Shown piece after piece: positions 13,867 to 24,999 of a DNA stretch of 64,000 nt; position 1 is the first letter of the stretch; each line of letters begins with the position of its first letter. The notes under the pieces were generated by a model. It saw only the letters and a program-made list of their open reading frames with translations. It had not been told where the DNA came from and made no database searches. Made by a program: the position numbers and the translations under genes. Source of the stretch: Desulfobacteraceae bacterium Eth-SRB2 (lineage in GTDB: Bacteria > Desulfobacterota > Desulfobacteria > Desulfobacterales > UBA11574); assembly GCA_004193595.1 (NCBI GenBank), contig RPGQ01000015.1, positions 124,001 to 188,000 of the forward strand, given 5' to 3'.

Positions 13867-16500
13867 ATGGCTACGAAAACCTTAAGGTCCAAAATACTGA
13901 CGACATTGATGATCGCCTCTCTGCTATCAATAGTACTGGCGATATTTGGTATTGTCGGGGTTAATCATGTTGCCAGGACCGCAAACATGACAATTAATGA
14001 ACGTATGCCAATAATGAAATGCAGCATGCGGGCTCAAAATGCAATTCTGTTAGGGTCATCCATTATAGATCAAGTCTTGTTGGTACAACAGTATGAAGAT
14101 ATTGACAAAATAAGAATCTTTGAGGGAAAATTCCGGAACAGCTTAATAATATTCGATATGTACATCAAGGCCATAATTTTGGGAAGCGAAAGCGATGCAT
14201 TTAAAAAATCATCGGGTGGGCTCACTTATGCTGAATGGGAGAGAAATGACCTGGCAGGACTCATTATAATTAAACAGGTTCCTTATAAAATAAAGGGATT
14301 TGCAAAAGAAGCAATTTCACATCATAACCATTATATAAAGTATGCAAAAGAGGTTATAAGAACTCAAAAAAGAGTTTTAAGATTAAAACTTTCAGAAAAA
14401 TTTGAAGAAATTAAAAAGCTAAAGACTGAACAGACACAAGATACAAAGATGGCAACCCATTATAATGAGATGACAAATGAAATACTCGAACAACTCTCTT
14501 CGGCTGTCAGCCGCTATTTTAATAATGCCAGTGAAGAAATCATTGATACACAAGATCTCATATTAAAATTACTATTAACTATCTCTTTTGTAGTATTCCT
14601 TTTTTGCATTATATTTGGAATATTTATTTCCAGATCCATTTCAAAGCCAATCGTAGAATTGACTGAAATAACCGAAGAAATAGCAAACGGCAATCTATCA
14701 AAGCGACTTAAGATTAAATCGGAAGATGAAATCGGCAGGTTGGCCGATTCATTCAACAAGATGGTTAAAGAAATTATTACATATAGAAATAATTTGGAAA
14801 AAAAGCACAAAGATCTAGAATCGTCCCACGAACAACTCGAGCAGGTCATTGAGCGTGCCAACCAGTTGGCCTTTGAAGGACAAGTCTCCAGCATAGCCAA
14901 GAGCGAGTTTTTGGCCAACATGAGCCATGAAATCCGAACGCCCATGAACGGCGTAATAGGCATGATAGATATTTTAAAGGACACTGATTTAACACCCGAT
15001 CAAATTGATCTGGCAGATTCGGTTACAAAAAGCGCCGAATCTCTTCTGTCTATTATCAATGATATACTCGATTTTTCAAAAATCGAAGCCGGAAAATTCG
15101 AACTGGAAACATTAGACTTTGATTTAAGAACCACCCTTGAAGGCATAAGCGATATGCTGGCGCTAAAAACTTCTGAAAAAGGAGTCGAATTCATCTGCGA
15201 TATTCATAACGATATACCGCCACGTCTTAAGGGAGATCCGGGACGCTTGCGACAGATTCTTATAAACCTCGCCGGAAATGCAATCAAGTTTGTTGAAAAA
15301 GGAGAAGTCTCAATACATGCATCTTTAGAAAACCAAAGCGACCATGAGGTTACCATTAAATTTAAAGTGATCGACACCGGCATCGGAATCCCCAAGGACC
15401 AGATAGATTGCCTGTTTGATTCATTTACACAGGTGGACGCTTCAACAACCAGAAAATACGGCGGTACCGGACTGGGGCTTGCAATTTCAAAACAGCTTGC
15501 CGAACTCATGGGCGGACAGATCGGTGTTGAGAGCGAAGAAGGCAAGGGATCCACGTTTTGGTTTACAGCCATATTTGAAAAACAGCCCTTATCAAAGGAA
15601 GATGATTTTGTTGTCATGGAAGATATCAAAGGCCAAAACATTTTAGTGGTCGATAACAATGCAACCCTCCGCCGGGTTTTTTCGGAATACCTGACGTCGT
15701 GGGGATGCCGGTTTGATGAAGCAGATAATGGAGAAGATGCTCTTGACAAACTCATAAAGGCCAGGCAAAGGAATGATCGGTTTAGCGCAGCTATAATAGA
15801 CAAGCTGATATCGGGCATGGACGGTGAAACCCTTGGCCTCAAAATAAAGGCCGACCCGACCCTTTGCGATACAGCCCTTATTATGGCAACTTCCATGGGT
15901 CATCGGGGAGATGCGTCACGCCTAAAAAAAGCCGGCTTTGCCGCTTTTTTGACTAAACCTGTTAAAAAATTACAACTGTATGACTGCATCAGAACAGTTT
16001 TGGGAAAAGCAACGTCACCGGAAAAAGAATTACCGATTGTCACCCGATACACCCTTGAAGAAAATAAAGTGACCGATCTGCCTTACGAATTGAAGTATAA
16101 TATACTCCTTGCCGAAGACAACAAGATAAACCAGAAGGTTGCAACAAGTATGTTAAAAAAGATGGGACACCATGTGGTTGTTGTAAATAACGGCAAAGAA
16201 GCGGTTAAAGCATATAAAGAGAATGAATTCGATCTGATTTTAATGGACGGCCAGATGCCGGAAATGGATGGACTGGAAGCCACCAGAAAAATTCGGAATG
16301 CGGATTTCGAATTGCAAAATAAAATGAAAAAAAATCCTGATTCAAAATCCAAAAGCGGGGAAATTCGCATCATTGCTGTTACAGCAAATGCCATGAAAGG
16401 CGACCGCGAACGGTTTCTGGCCGCCGGCATGGACGACTACATAGCAAAGCCGATCAAGAGAGCAGACCTTGCAGAAGTGATCGCACGATGTATGAAATGA
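13867..16500 (+). CDS. Hybrid histidine kinase with two receiver domains
   Basis: An 877-residue membrane kinase. TM1 is at about 10-32 and a periplasmic helical (4HB-like) region at 35-232. TM2 lies at 234-255, HAMP at 254-308 and a coiled coil at 308-340. HisKA follows with His 354 in [10 protein letters not shown]. HATPase boxes are [16 protein letters not shown] and [16 protein letters not shown]1 (about 613-735) has Asp-Asn instead of Asp-Asp in its acidic pair and a phospho-acceptor in [14 protein letters not shown]2 (about 757-875) is canonical, with [15 protein letters not shown] and AKPI. It lacks an Hpt domain; the separate Hpt gene supplies one. REC1 may be less active. Confidence 0.94.
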   Translation: MATKTLRSKILTTLMIASLLSIVLAIFGIVGVNHVARTANMTINERMPIMKCSMRAQNAILLGSSIIDQVLLVQQYEDIDKIRIFEGKFRNSLIIFDMYIKAIILGSESDAFKKSSGGLTYAEWERNDLAGLIIIKQVPYKIKGFAKEAISHHNHYIKYAKEVIRTQKRVLRLKLSEKFEEIKKLKTEQTQDTKMATHYNEMTNEILEQLSSAVSRYFNNASEEIIDTQDLILKLLLTISFVVFLFCIIFGIFISRSISKPIVELTEITEEIANGNLSKRLKIKSEDEIGRLADSFNKMVKEIITYRNNLEKKHKDLESSHEQLEQVIERANQLAFEGQVSSIAKSEFLANMSHEIRTPMNGVIGMIDILKDTDLTPDQIDLADSVTKSAESLLSIINDILDFSKIEAGKFELETLDFDLRTTLEGISDMLALKTSEKGVEFICDIHNDIPPRLKGDPGRLRQILINLAGNAIKFVEKGEVSIHASLENQSDHEVTIKFKVIDTGIGIPKDQIDCLFDSFTQVDASTTRKYGGTGLGLAISKQLAELMGGQIGVESEEGKGSTFWFTAIFEKQPLSKEDDFVVMEDIKGQNILVVDNNATLRRVFSEYLTSWGCRFDEADNGEDALDKLIKARQRNDRFSAAIIDKLISGMDGETLGLKIKADPTLCDTALIMATSMGHRGDASRLKKAGFAAFLTKPVKKLQLYDCIRTVLGKATSPEKELPIVTRYTLEENKVTDLPYELKYNILLAEDNKINQKVATSMLKKMGHHVVVVNNGKEAVKAYKENEFDLILMDGQMPEMDGLEATRKIRNADFELQNKMKKNPDSKSKSGEIRIIAVTANAMKGDRERFLAAGMDDYIAKPIKRADLAEVIARCMK

Positions 16501-16577
16501 TTTTTTGACAAATAATAAAATATGAACCGTTACTTTATATTTTATACAGGGTTATTTGAAAGAATTGTTAAAATCCT

Positions 16578-17786
16578 ATGAAAGTTTATGTAGCAAGACA
16601 GCCTATTTTCAAAAAAAACAAAAAATTGTACGGATATGAGCTCCTTTTCCGGGGAGGCATGTCCAACGTCTTTCCGGACATAGACGGTGATACGGCCACA
16701 TCCAAACTCCTGTCCAACAGTTTCTTAAATATTGGAATTGATCAGCTGACCGGCGGAAAAGTGGCATTTATCAACTTTACGCAAGAGTTGCTGATCAAAA
16801 AAATACCCATGATGTTTCCCGTTGAAAATATGATGGTGGAAATATTAGAGGACGTAAGCCCCAATAAAGAGGTTGTTAGTGCCTGCCTTGACATCTTTAG
16901 GGCCGGCTATGCAATCGCCCTGGATGACTTTGTCTTTAAAGACGAACTCAAGCCTTTAATCAAGCTGGCGCAAATAATTAAAATTGACTTCATGCTCAGC
17001 CCAATTGAAGAAATCAGGCAACTGGTGAACATGTTAAAAGGCTCTAAAATTAAATTGCTTGCCGAAAAAATAGAGACATATGATGAATTTGAAAAGGCTC
17101 TGTCCATGGGATTTACTTATTTTCAGGGATATTTTTTCAGCAAACCTGAAATCCTTTCGAGCAAAGAGATTGCTCCTTCCAAAATCACTATGTTGCAGAT
17201 AGTCGGCGAAGCAAACAAAAAGGACTGCAGTTTTGATAAACTGGAAAAACTTATTAACAGGGATGTATCGATTTCCTACAAACTATTACGTTATATAAAC
17301 TCGGCGTTTTTTAAACGGGCTTGCGAAATCTCTACTATCAAGCATGCCATTGTTTTATTGGGGGAAAAAGAAATAAAGCGATTTATCTCTCTGGTTACAA
17401 CAGCAGAACTTGCGTCCAATAAGCCTGATGAGCTTGTCCGGACATCCATTATTAGAGCAAGGTTTTGTGAGCTTTTGGGTTTAAACAGCCGGAACGGAAA
17501 AGACGTTTCAGAACTTTTTCTAATGGGCCTTTTTTCCCTTATTGACGCCATGCTCGATAATACCATGGGAAATATAATGAAAAACCTTCCTCTTTCGAAA
17601 AATATCAAACAGGCTCTTATAGAGGCAAAGGGTGAGCTGGTGGATTATTTAAGATTTGTTTCTTTCTATGAAACAGCGAATTGGGACCAATGCTCTTTAA
17701 TAAATTCAAAGATGCGTGTGGACGAGGATAAAATCCCGGAATTTTATCAAGATGCTGTGAACTGGGCGGATTCTTATATCAATTAA
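16578..17786 (+). CDS. Degenerate EAL plus HDOD protein (YuxH-like)
   Basis: A 402-residue protein. The N-terminal half (1-200) is an EAL-like fold beginning VYVARQPIFKKNKKLYGYEL. The EAL motif reads ELL and catalytic metal ligands are largely lost (DDFVFKDE, LAEKIET), so it should not hydrolyse c-di-GMP. The C-terminal half (205-400) is an HDOD domain (SISYKLLRYINSAFF, IKHAIVLLGEKEIKRF). Family members serve as signalling adaptors. It lies 77 bases after the hybrid kinase, in the same direction, likely the last gene of the block. Confidence 0.9.
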   Translation: MKVYVARQPIFKKNKKLYGYELLFRGGMSNVFPDIDGDTATSKLLSNSFLNIGIDQLTGGKVAFINFTQELLIKKIPMMFPVENMMVEILEDVSPNKEVVSACLDIFRAGYAIALDDFVFKDELKPLIKLAQIIKIDFMLSPIEEIRQLVNMLKGSKIKLLAEKIETYDEFEKALSMGFTYFQGYFFSKPEILSSKEIAPSKITMLQIVGEANKKDCSFDKLEKLINRDVSISYKLLRYINSAFFKRACEISTIKHAIVLLGEKEIKRFISLVTTAELASNKPDELVRTSIIRARFCELLGLNSRNGKDVSELFLMGLFSLIDAMLDNTMGNIMKNLPLSKNIKQALIEAKGELVDYLRFVSFYETANWDQCSLINSKMRVDEDKIPEFYQDAVNWADSYIN

Positions 17787-17811
17787 GTGTTCTAACTCAT
17801 AAGTTCGATGA

Positions 17812-17880
17812 CGTGAGACCTTTGCAAAACGCCCCTTTTTGCTCAATTTCTGCGTCCCCGATAATCGGGATTTATTAACA
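17812..17880. repeat. Remnant of the GACCTTTGCAAAACG element
   Basis: TGAGACCTTTGCAAAACGCCCC followed by GCTCAATTTCTGCGTC matches, inverted, the end of the 57.5-57.7 kb element (GACGTAGAAATTGGGCAAAAA then GGGGCGTTTTGCAAAGG). Only one end is present. It sits between convergent genes. Confidence 0.6.
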
Positions 17881-17890
17881 GGCGATAATT

Positions 17891-18814
17891 TTACCCCGCC
17901 GCAATATGAAGCCACAGGGAAAAAGTCACCGCCGACAATATTGTACTTGTTGAAAGGGCTGCCACCGCAAAAGCTGTATCACCGTTCATTTCCTTTGCCA
18001 TTACATAGGTTATTGTGGCTGTGGGCGATGCCAGCAGGATAAGACCGGGCAGGTAGTCCTGGAGTGCCAGGCCGAATATACGATACAAGGTAAAACCCAG
18101 GCCGGGAAGCAGGAACAGTTTCATAAAGCTTGAACAAAGAACTCGAAGTATCCTCAACTGCATCAATTCAAAAGAAAGAGAGGCTCCGATAACCAGTAAT
18201 GCCATGGGGAGGGCAAGACCGCTTAAAATATTAAGACTGCGGTCGATAACAAGAGGAACCCGTAATCCTGTCAGGGAAAACACTATCCCGCCTATTGCGG
18301 ACAAAATAACAGGATTGCCCAGTATTCTCATAACCACACTCAGCTTATTTTCTGGTACTGAAGTATTGGCTGAATTAAACTGAAGAACGACAACTGCAAG
18401 AAAATTCTGCAATATCATTATAAACCCGGCAATGATACCGGCCCGAACAAATCCTTCATTACCGAGAGAATAGTATGCAACGGCAAGACCGATATACCCC
18501 AAATTCCCATGAAAGGAGGACTGAATAAAAGTACCCAGCTCCCTAGGCCTTATACGACTCACTAATCCCACCCCCCAGGCCACCGCAAAAACAACCAGAA
18601 CAGAAATCAGGGTAATAAACAAAACTTTAATATCAAACCTTGCTTTTAAGGAGGCTTTGGAGATCGCATGAAAAATCATTGCGGGAATTGCCAGATAATA
18701 GACAAGACGGTTTGCGGGATCTAAAAATTCGGAGGGAATAAATCCTTTCCAACGGGCAAACCATCCAAGGATGATTATGGCAAATATCGGAATTATAGTG
18801 GTTGCAATAGTCAT
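17891..18814 (-). CDS. AEC-family transporter (auxin efflux carrier type)
   Basis: A 307-residue polytopic inner-membrane protein with about ten hydrophobic helices, typical length for the Mem_trans/AEC family. It opens with IIPIFAIIILGWFARWKGFI and has the conserved NLGYIGLAVAYYSLG and PVILSAIGGIVFSLTGL segments and the final LASPTATITYVMAKEM. Family members export organic anions such as malate; the substrate here is unknown. It diverges from the hydrolase gene with a 39-base gap, so the two promoters must overlap. Confidence 0.9.
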   Translation of the reverse strand: MTIATTIIPIFAIIILGWFARWKGFIPSEFLDPANRLVYYLAIPAMIFHAISKASLKARFDIKVLFITLISVLVVFAVAWGVGLVSRIRPRELGTFIQSSFHGNLGYIGLAVAYYSLGNEGFVRAGIIAGFIMILQNFLAVVVLQFNSANTSVPENKLSVVMRILGNPVILSAIGGIVFSLTGLRVPLVIDRSLNILSGLALPMALLVIGASLSFELMQLRILRVLCSSFMKLFLLPGLGFTLYRIFGLALQDYLPGLILLASPTATITYVMAKEMNGDTAFAVAALSTSTILSAVTFSLWLHIAAG

Positions 18815-18853
18815 ATTGACTGTTTAATCCATTTATATTATTCATTTTCTTCA

Positions 18854-19678
18854 GTGAAACGACAATTTAAAGAAAAAAAGCGCCTTTTTTGCCAAACATT
18901 TCATGTGCGCGTCGCCGGATGCCGACTTAGGGTCAAAAGCATTGAGTTCCGGTCAGACTTAATTGCAACGGATCGACCAACACTTGTTTTTCTACATGAA
19001 GGCCTTGGCTGTATCGAGCTCTGGCGGGATTTCCCGAAAACACTCTGTGAAGCAACCGGCTGCTCTGGATTGGTATACGACAGAAAAGGCTATGGCGGCT
19101 CCGAAAAATTTGAAGATCCATGGCCGACGGACTACCTGCAGAAAGAATCTTTAACATACCTGCCCCAACTGTTAAAGGAATGTAATATTGACCATACCAT
19201 TCTAATTGGACATAGCGACGGCGGTAGCATTGCATTAATCACTGCCGCCATTCATGGCAACCTGGTTTGTGCTATAATTACTGAAGCAGCACACATCTTT
19301 GTTGAAGAACAAACAATTACGGGTATCCGTAAAGCTGTTGAAGCGTTTGAAACAACCCCTTTAAAGGAAAAACTCACCCGCTATCACAAAGAGAATACAG
19401 AAACGATTTTTTACCGCTGGGCGGACAGATGGCTTTCACCCGAATTTTTGAAATGGAATATTGAAAGATATCTTCCTAAAATCATCTGCCCGACCCTTGT
19501 ACTTCAGGGGTGTGATGATGAGTATGGAACCCCTGCCCAGATCCAAGGCATCGTCGGTCATGTATCCGGACCTGTCTATTCAAAACTGATACCGGACTGC
19601 AGGCATATCCCCCATTATCAGGCAAAAAATGCAGTTTTATCCGAAATGACACAATTTATAAAAACAATTATTTCATAG
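18854..19678 (+). CDS. Alpha/beta hydrolase
   Basis: A 274-residue cytoplasmic alpha/beta-hydrolase from GTG 18854. Nucleophile Ser is in LIGHSDGGSIAL, the oxyanion region in VFLHEGLGC, the acid in LQGCDDEYGT and the catalytic His in DCRHIPHYQ. The DRKGYGGS segment after strand 4 is usual in the esterase/haloperoxidase-like branch. The substrate cannot be told. It is followed by a shared terminator. Confidence 0.9.
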   Translation: MKRQFKEKKRLFCQTFHVRVAGCRLRVKSIEFRSDLIATDRPTLVFLHEGLGCIELWRDFPKTLCEATGCSGLVYDRKGYGGSEKFEDPWPTDYLQKESLTYLPQLLKECNIDHTILIGHSDGGSIALITAAIHGNLVCAIITEAAHIFVEEQTITGIRKAVEAFETTPLKEKLTRYHKENTETIFYRWADRWLSPEFLKWNIERYLPKIICPTLVLQGCDDEYGTPAQIQGIVGHVSGPVYSKLIPDCRHIPHYQAKNAVLSEMTQFIKTIIS

Positions 19679-19736
19679 AAACTAACCGTTTAGTTCTTTA
19701 AAACAAATCCATTTCAATAAAGCTTCAAGACCAATA

Positions 19737-19772
19737 AAAAAGGCCCTTTCTTTTCATGCAGGGCCTTTTGAT
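19737..19772. terminator. Bidirectional terminator between hydrolase and rplQ
   Basis: AAAAAAGGCCCT pairs with AGGGCCTTTTG around a 13-base loop. A-run and T-run flank the stem, so it can end both the hydrolase transcript and the ribosomal superoperon. Confidence 0.85.
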
Positions 19773-19797
19773 ATTAAATTAAAATTGGAGGGACGGG

Positions 19798-20481
19798 TTA
19801 TTCTTTCACTTGGGAATCTCCGACATCATCTTCAGCCTTTTTAACCTCAGGTTCTTTGGATTCCGTTTCTTCTACTTCAACAGGCGCCTCGGCTTTCTCC
19901 ACAAATTTATCATGTGAATCTTCAGCAGTGGATTCGGTTTTTACTTCTACTTCTTTTTCTTCAACCACATCCTCTTTTATATCTACCATGCCTTTTTCTT
20001 CTTCAGCCGTTTTTTCTTCCGATGCAGTCTCTTTTTTCTCTTCCGCCTCTTTCTTTTCGCCAACCTGCTTTTTCTCTACAGCAACTTTGGCTTTCTTTTT
20101 TCTTTTTTTCTTCTTTTTCTGCTCTTCGGAATAAATCAGCTCTATCAAAGATATCGGTGCTGCATCGCCGGCCCGTCTCCCGAGTTTGACAATCCGGGTA
20201 TAACCGCCGGATACGGAGCCATACCTTTCGGCAGCTTCCGCAAACAGCTTATGAACAACATCCTTTTCCCTTATGATTGAAAGCGCCTGGCGCCTGGCAT
20301 GAACATCACCTCGTTTTGCCAGCGTAATCAAATTATCGGCCCATCTCCTTAATTCCTTTGCTTTGACATCAGTTGTACGGATACGCTCATATTTAAAAAG
20401 AGAAGTAACCATATTTCTAAACATGGCAGTCCTGTGACTACTCGTTCTATTTAATTTTAAACCGGTTTTTCGATGTCTCAT
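19798..20481 (-). CDS. rplQ: Ribosomal protein L17 with long charged C-terminal tail
   Basis: Residues 1-118 are an ordinary L17 ([41 protein letters not shown]). Residues 119-227 are an added low-complexity tail: first a Lys run, then alternating Glu/Lys/Val blocks. Typical L17 is about 115-130 residues. The tail is probably disordered and surface-exposed. It is the last gene of the alpha operon, 8 bases after rpoA. Confidence 0.95.
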   Translation of the reverse strand: MRHRKTGLKLNRTSSHRTAMFRNMVTSLFKYERIRTTDVKAKELRRWADNLITLAKRGDVHARRQALSIIREKDVVHKLFAEAAERYGSVSGGYTRIVKLGRRAGDAAPISLIELIYSEEQKKKKKRKKKAKVAVEKKQVGEKKEAEEKKETASEEKTAEEEKGMVDIKEDVVEEKEVEVKTESTAEDSHDKFVEKAEAPVEVEETESKEPEVKKAEDDVGDSQVKE

Positions 20482-20489
20482 GGAATAAA

Positions 20490-21515
20490 CTACTCTCCTT
20501 CCTCTACGTCTTCCTCAGGCGGCTCAAATCCTTCCAGCTTCATCCCAAGAGAAAGATCCATTTCACTTAAGACTTCTTTAATCTCATTTAGAGATTTTCT
20601 TCCAAAGTTTTTGGTTTTTAGCATCTCTGCCTCGGTTTTGCTCACCAACTGATAAATTTTGACAATATTGGCATTCTTAAGACAATTTGCACTTCGTACG
20701 GAAAGTTCAAGTTCTTCAACGCTTTTGTAAAGATTCTCATTAAATTTAATCTTTTCCTTTTCTTCGACTTTTTTCTCAGGTTCCGGTTCAAGATCTTCGT
20801 CAAAATTAATAAAATGGGTCATCTGTTCCTTTAAAATCTTAGCAGCATATGCAACAGCATCCTCAGGCAAAACACTCCCGTCTGTCCAGACCTCTAAGGT
20901 AAGTTTGTCATAGTCGGTTTTTTGGCCGACACGGGCATTGCCCACCACATAGGTTACCCGTTTAATAGGTGAAAAAACCGCATCTATCGGTATTGTTCCT
21001 AAGGGCGCGTCTTCATCCTTGTTTGCTTCGGATAAAGCATACCCTTTTTCTGTTTTGACAGTCATGGTCATTTTCATTTTAGCGCCATCCGAAAGTGTTG
21101 CAATATGCTGATCAGAATTTATCACCTCACATCTTCCGTCATCGCTGGTGATATCCCCTGCGGTAACTTCACCTTTTCCCTCCGCATCGGCATCGATGCG
21201 GACTGTTTTCGGTTCAGGATCGGAAACCTTAAAACGCACTTCTTTTAGATTTAGGATGATTTCGGAAACATCTTCGTAGATGCCTTCGATAACACTGAAT
21301 TCGTGCATAACGCCATCAATCTTTATAGATACAATAGCGGCCCCATAAAGAGAAGAAAGTATGATCCGCCTTAAAGAGTTCCCAATTGTTATGCCAAACC
21401 CCCTTTCAAGAGGTTCACAAACAAACTTCCCGTAAGAAGGATTACTGGTTACCTGAACCTTTTCCGGCTTTATCATCTTTTGCCAGTTCATGCACATGAG
21501 GTCATTCGATGACAT
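20490..21515 (-). CDS. rpoA: RNA polymerase alpha subunit
   Basis: A 341-residue alpha subunit. The N-terminal assembly domain contains [20 protein letters not shown] and LRRIILSS; the C-terminal domain has the [18 protein letters not shown] and [14 protein letters not shown] helix-hairpin-helix elements for UP-element and activator contacts. A charged linker of about 20 residues ([15 protein letters not shown]) joins them. Normal alpha-operon position between rpsD and rplQ. Confidence 0.98.
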   Translation of the reverse strand: MSSNDLMCMNWQKMIKPEKVQVTSNPSYGKFVCEPLERGFGITIGNSLRRIILSSLYGAAIVSIKIDGVMHEFSVIEGIYEDVSEIILNLKEVRFKVSDPEPKTVRIDADAEGKGEVTAGDITSDDGRCEVINSDQHIATLSDGAKMKMTMTVKTEKGYALSEANKDEDAPLGTIPIDAVFSPIKRVTYVVGNARVGQKTDYDKLTLEVWTDGSVLPEDAVAYAAKILKEQMTHFINFDEDLEPEPEKKVEEKEKIKFNENLYKSVEELELSVRSANCLKNANIVKIYQLVSKTEAEMLKTKNFGRKSLNEIKEVLSEMDLSLGMKLEGFEPPEEDVEEGE

Positions 21516-21623
21516 TATTATATCTCCAAATTTTAGTCTCAGAGGTTGATCAGAAGGATATGTGAAAGGCGATATTTGGTGTATATTATCTTACATTCAA
21601 CATCTCATATCCCAGATTTCACT

Positions 21624-22253
21624 TTACTTGGAATAAAGCTCCACTATAAGTTGTTCCTGAATTGGAGTTGTTATATCTTCGCGGGTGGGGGAACTTTTTA
21701 CAATCCCTTTAAAATCCTCTTTTTCCAAATCGAGCCATTGTGGAACGCCCCGCCGTACCACAAGACCGAGTGAATCTTCTATGGCCTGAATCTTACGGCT
21801 TTTCTCCCGGACTTCGACCACATCACCTACTTTAATAAGGTATGATGAAATATTAACTTTCCTACTGTTAACAAGAAAGTGATTGTGCCCAACAAAATGG
21901 CGACCTTGACTGCGAGAATTAACAAATCCCAACCGATAAACCACATTGTCAATCCTACGTTCCAGCATTACCAGTAAATTTATTCCGGTTATGCCTTTCT
22001 GGTTATCTGCCCTCTTGAAAAACAGATGAAACTGTTTTTCTGAAAGCCCGTACATACGTTTTACTTTCTGTTTTTCTCTTAGCTGAATTCCGTAGTCTGA
22101 AATTTTCCTTCCACGGCGCTGACCGTGCTGACCCGGCGGATAACTCCGTCGATCAAAAGCACACTTGTCGGAATAACAACGATCTCCTTTGAAAAACAAC
22201 TTCAAGTTTTCTCGCCGACAAAGCCGGCATACCGAACCTATATATCGTGACAA
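21624..22253 (-). CDS. rpsD: Ribosomal protein S4
   Basis: A 209-residue primary 16S-binding protein. It has the N-terminal Cys cluster variant ([20 protein letters not shown]), which could hold zinc, and the S4 RNA-binding core [15 protein letters not shown] then [13 protein letters not shown]. It probably also represses the alpha operon by binding its mRNA, as in other bacteria. The 209-base gap upstream (22254-22462) is AT-rich and could hold that site. Confidence 0.98.
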   Translation of the reverse strand: MSRYIGSVCRLCRRENLKLFFKGDRCYSDKCAFDRRSYPPGQHGQRRGRKISDYGIQLREKQKVKRMYGLSEKQFHLFFKRADNQKGITGINLLVMLERRIDNVVYRLGFVNSRSQGRHFVGHNHFLVNSRKVNISSYLIKVGDVVEVREKSRKIQAIEDSLGLVVRRGVPQWLDLEKEDFKGIVKSSPTREDITTPIQEQLIVELYSK

Positions 22254-22462
22254 GTATTCCCCCCTAGTTTCTTTTTATAAATTTTGTGATTTTTTTGGCA
22301 AAATTTTCTAAAAATTATGATTCCCTTATCGAAAATAATTGTATATTTTCGATTGAAAATTGAATATTTAAGGATTTCCTCTGATTTTATTTTTATAAGC
22401 AAAAACCATGGATCAAAACAACCGCATTAAATAGTCAATCGTCAATAATCAATAATCATTTT

Positions 22463-22852
22463 TTAAACCCTGCGTCGTTTTGGCGGCCGACAGCCATTAT
22501 GTGGTATGGGTGTTACGTCTTTAATCATCACAACATTGAATCCTGCGGCCTGCAGCGATCGAAGGGCTGACTCTCTACCGGATCCAGGACCTTTGACATA
22601 CACCTCAACATTTTTCATTCCATGCTCCATTGCCTTTTTTGCTGCATCTTCCGCTGCAAGCTGAGCAGCAAATGGAGTGCTCTTCCGTGATCCCTTAAAG
22701 CCCTGAACACCTGAACTAGACCAGGCGATAACATTTCCGGCAGGGTCTGTAATTGTAACAATTGTATTATTAAACGTCGACTGGATATGTACAACGCCGG
22801 TTGATATATTCTTCTTTTCTCTCTTTTTGGTCCGGATTTTCTTTTTCGCCAT
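22463..22852 (-). CDS. rpsK: Ribosomal protein S11
   Basis: A 129-residue platform protein of the small subunit with the signature [20 protein letters not shown] and C-terminal [18 protein letters not shown]. Alpha-operon order rpsM-rpsK-rpsD-rpoA-rplQ is kept. Confidence 0.98.
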   Translation of the reverse strand: MAKKKIRTKKREKKNISTGVVHIQSTFNNTIVTITDPAGNVIAWSSSGVQGFKGSRKSTPFAAQLAAEDAAKKAMEHGMKNVEVYVKGPGSGRESALRSLQAAGFNVVMIKDVTPIPHNGCRPPKRRRV

Positions 22853-22879
22853 GTATTATGCCTCTACCTTTTTCCTGAT

Positions 22880-23263
22880 TTACTTCTTTTTAATTCCGCC
22901 TTTTTTCTTTACAGCAGACCTTTTCGGTCCTTTTCGCGTACGTGCATTTGTGCTTGTCCGTTGTCCCCGCACCGGAAGAGATTTTCGATGGCGAAGCCCA
23001 CGATAAGATCCCAGATCCATCAATCTCTTTATATTCATAGAGACTTCTGTACGAAGTTCTCCCTCAACTTTGTATTCGCTGTCGATTACCTTTCGGATTC
23101 TATTAACATCAGACTCTGACAAATCATCTGTCTTGGTACCCGGATCAATATTAAGGTGATGGAGTATTCGTTTTGATATGCTTGGACCTATACCATAGAT
23201 ATATGTCAGCCCTATCTCAACCCGTTTACGTCTTGGTAAATCAACACCCGCAATTCTTGCCAA
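22880..23263 (-). CDS. rpsM: Ribosomal protein S13
   Basis: A 127-residue head protein of the 30S subunit contacting tRNA and L5. [20 protein letters not shown] and [15 protein letters not shown] are diagnostic. The C-terminal tail ends in Lys runs (KKKGGIKKK). It begins 13 bases after rpmJ. Confidence 0.98.
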   Translation of the reverse strand: MARIAGVDLPRRKRVEIGLTYIYGIGPSISKRILHHLNIDPGTKTDDLSESDVNRIRKVIDSEYKVEGELRTEVSMNIKRLMDLGSYRGLRHRKSLPVRGQRTSTNARTRKGPKRSAVKKKGGIKKK

Positions 23264-23276
23264 AGCTTATCCTCCT

Positions 23277-23390
23277 TTATCCTTGCCTTTGTTTGTGTCG
23301 TTTATTTTCGCAAATAACCCTGACAACACCTTTCCTGCGAACAATCTTACACTTAGCGCATATCTTTTTCACCGATGACCTGACTTTCAT
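23277..23390 (-). CDS. rpmJ: Ribosomal protein L36
   Basis: A 37-residue protein, [20 protein letters not shown] then [14 protein letters not shown]. It is the zinc-binding form of L36, with Cys 11, Cys 14, Cys 27 and His 32 as ligands. It lies in the usual place between infA and rpsM. Confidence 0.97.
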   Translation of the reverse strand: MKVRSSVKKICAKCKIVRRKGVVRVICENKRHKQRQG

Positions 23391-23426
23391 ACCACATACT
23401 CCTTTAGTTCGATACGGACCACGTCT

Positions 23427-23645
23427 TTATTTTGATCTGTATGTTATTCTGCCACGGGACAGATCATAGGGTGAAAGTTCAACCGTAACTTTGTCCCCGG
23501 GAAGGATTTTTATAAAATGCATACGCATCTTTCCCGAAATATGGGCCAGCACCTGGTGTTTATTTTCCAGTTCTACCTTGAACATTGCATTCGGCAGTGT
23601 TTCAAGTACCGTGCCCTCAACCTTAATCGCCTCTTCCTTTGCCAT
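23427..23645 (-). CDS. infA: Translation initiation factor IF-1
   Basis: A 72-residue OB-fold protein ([40 protein letters not shown]) that blocks the ribosomal A site during initiation. It directly follows secY; adk and map, often found between them, are absent here. Confidence 0.98.
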   Translation of the reverse strand: MAKEEAIKVEGTVLETLPNAMFKVELENKHQVLAHISGKMRMHFIKILPGDKVTVELSPYDLSRGRITYRSK

Positions 23646-23699
23646 ATTCTATCCCCCGTCGCTCCCTATTTAAGACAAGCAGAATCAACCCTACATCTC

Positions 23700-24998
23700 T
23701 TAGGCCCGTTTCTTTTTTAAAAATCCCTCGTAGTGGCGGGTCAGCATGTGAGATTCTATCTGTTGAATCGTATCGATCGCCACCCCCACAACGATCAGAA
23801 GTGCGGTGCCGCCGAAATAAAAAGGAACGTTAAACTTTGTTATCAAAACCGATGGAAGTACGCATACTGCAGAAACATATATGGCGCCTCCAAGTGTAAT
23901 ACGGGTTAAAACCCTGTCAATATGATCCGCCGTCCGTTTACCCGGACGTATCCCCGGAATATATCCGCCCTGCTTTTTCATATTGTCGGCAACGTCAACA
24001 GGGTTAAAGGTGACCGCAGTATAAAAATAACAGAAAAAGAATATAAACGCGACATATAACGATTCATACACAATATTGCCCGGGGTCACCGCCGAAGCCA
24101 AATTCTGCATCCACGGAATGGTTATAAAACTGGCAATAGTTGCTGGAAACATTATAATTGATGATGCAAAAATCGGCGGTATCACACCGGATGTATTAAC
24201 TTTTAACGGCAGATGGGTACTCTGGCCGCCATACATCTTGCGACCGACAACCCTTTTGGCATATTGAACCGGTATCCGTCTCTGCCCCTGTTCCATATAA
24301 ATAATGAAAGCCACGACAAGTACCATCATTACAAGCAAAATGAGCACGGAAAATACCCCCATTTCACCGGTTGAAACGAGACGGAACATGTTTCGGATTG
24401 CATTGGGCATCCGGACGATAATACCGGCAAAAATAATCAGTGAAATACCGTTACCTATGCCACGTTCGGTAATCTGTTCACCCAGCCACATAATAAATGC
24501 TGTTCCGGCCGTCAGGGTCATAACCGTCATGATCCTGAATTCCCAACCCGGATGTATCACCACCGGAGCACCGCCGGGGGAACTCATACTTTCAAGGCCG
24601 ATACTAATACCAAATCCCTGGATGACACTCAACAATATAGTTCCGTAACGGGTGTACTGGGTAATTTTTTTGCGTCCCTGCTCACCTTCCTTTGACAAGC
24701 GTTCAAGATGCGGTATGGTTACAGTTAATAGCTGCAAAATTATCGACGCACTAATATAGGGCATAATTCCGAGAGCAAAAACAGAAAGCCGTTCTAATGC
24801 ACCGCCCGAAAACATATCAAAAAGACCAAGCAACGTCCCTTTTTTCCCTGCAAAAAAGGTAGCCAATGCCGCACCGTCTATACCCGGTGTAGGAACATGT
24901 ACGCCCACACGGTAGACAACAAGGAGTGCTAATGTGACATAAATCTTTTTCTTTAGTTCAGGAATCTTGAATATATTACCAAACCCGCCGCCAACCAT
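23700..24998 (-). CDS. secY: Preprotein translocase channel subunit SecY
   Basis: A 432-residue protein with ten transmembrane helices. Recognisable parts are [20 protein letters not shown] (plug/TM2), [14 protein letters not shown] and [18 protein letters not shown]. It forms the SecYEG pore with SecE from this same superoperon. It follows rplO by one base, as in most spc operons. Confidence 0.98.
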   Translation of the reverse strand: MVGGGFGNIFKIPELKKKIYVTLALLVVYRVGVHVPTPGIDGAALATFFAGKKGTLLGLFDMFSGGALERLSVFALGIMPYISASIILQLLTVTIPHLERLSKEGEQGRKKITQYTRYGTILLSVIQGFGISIGLESMSSPGGAPVVIHPGWEFRIMTVMTLTAGTAFIMWLGEQITERGIGNGISLIIFAGIIVRMPNAIRNMFRLVSTGEMGVFSVLILLVMMVLVVAFIIYMEQGQRRIPVQYAKRVVGRKMYGGQSTHLPLKVNTSGVIPPIFASSIIMFPATIASFITIPWMQNLASAVTPGNIVYESLYVAFIFFFCYFYTAVTFNPVDVADNMKKQGGYIPGIRPGKRTADHIDRVLTRITLGGAIYVSAVCVLPSVLITKFNVPFYFGGTALLIVVGVAIDTIQQIESHMLTRHYEGFLKKKRA

Positions 24999-24999
24999 G

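Noticed and set aside
19856-20189. Ser/Phe-rich and Leu/Phe-rich frames on the plus strand opposite the L17 tail
   Set aside because: They mirror the Glu/Lys codons of the tail and have no start signals.
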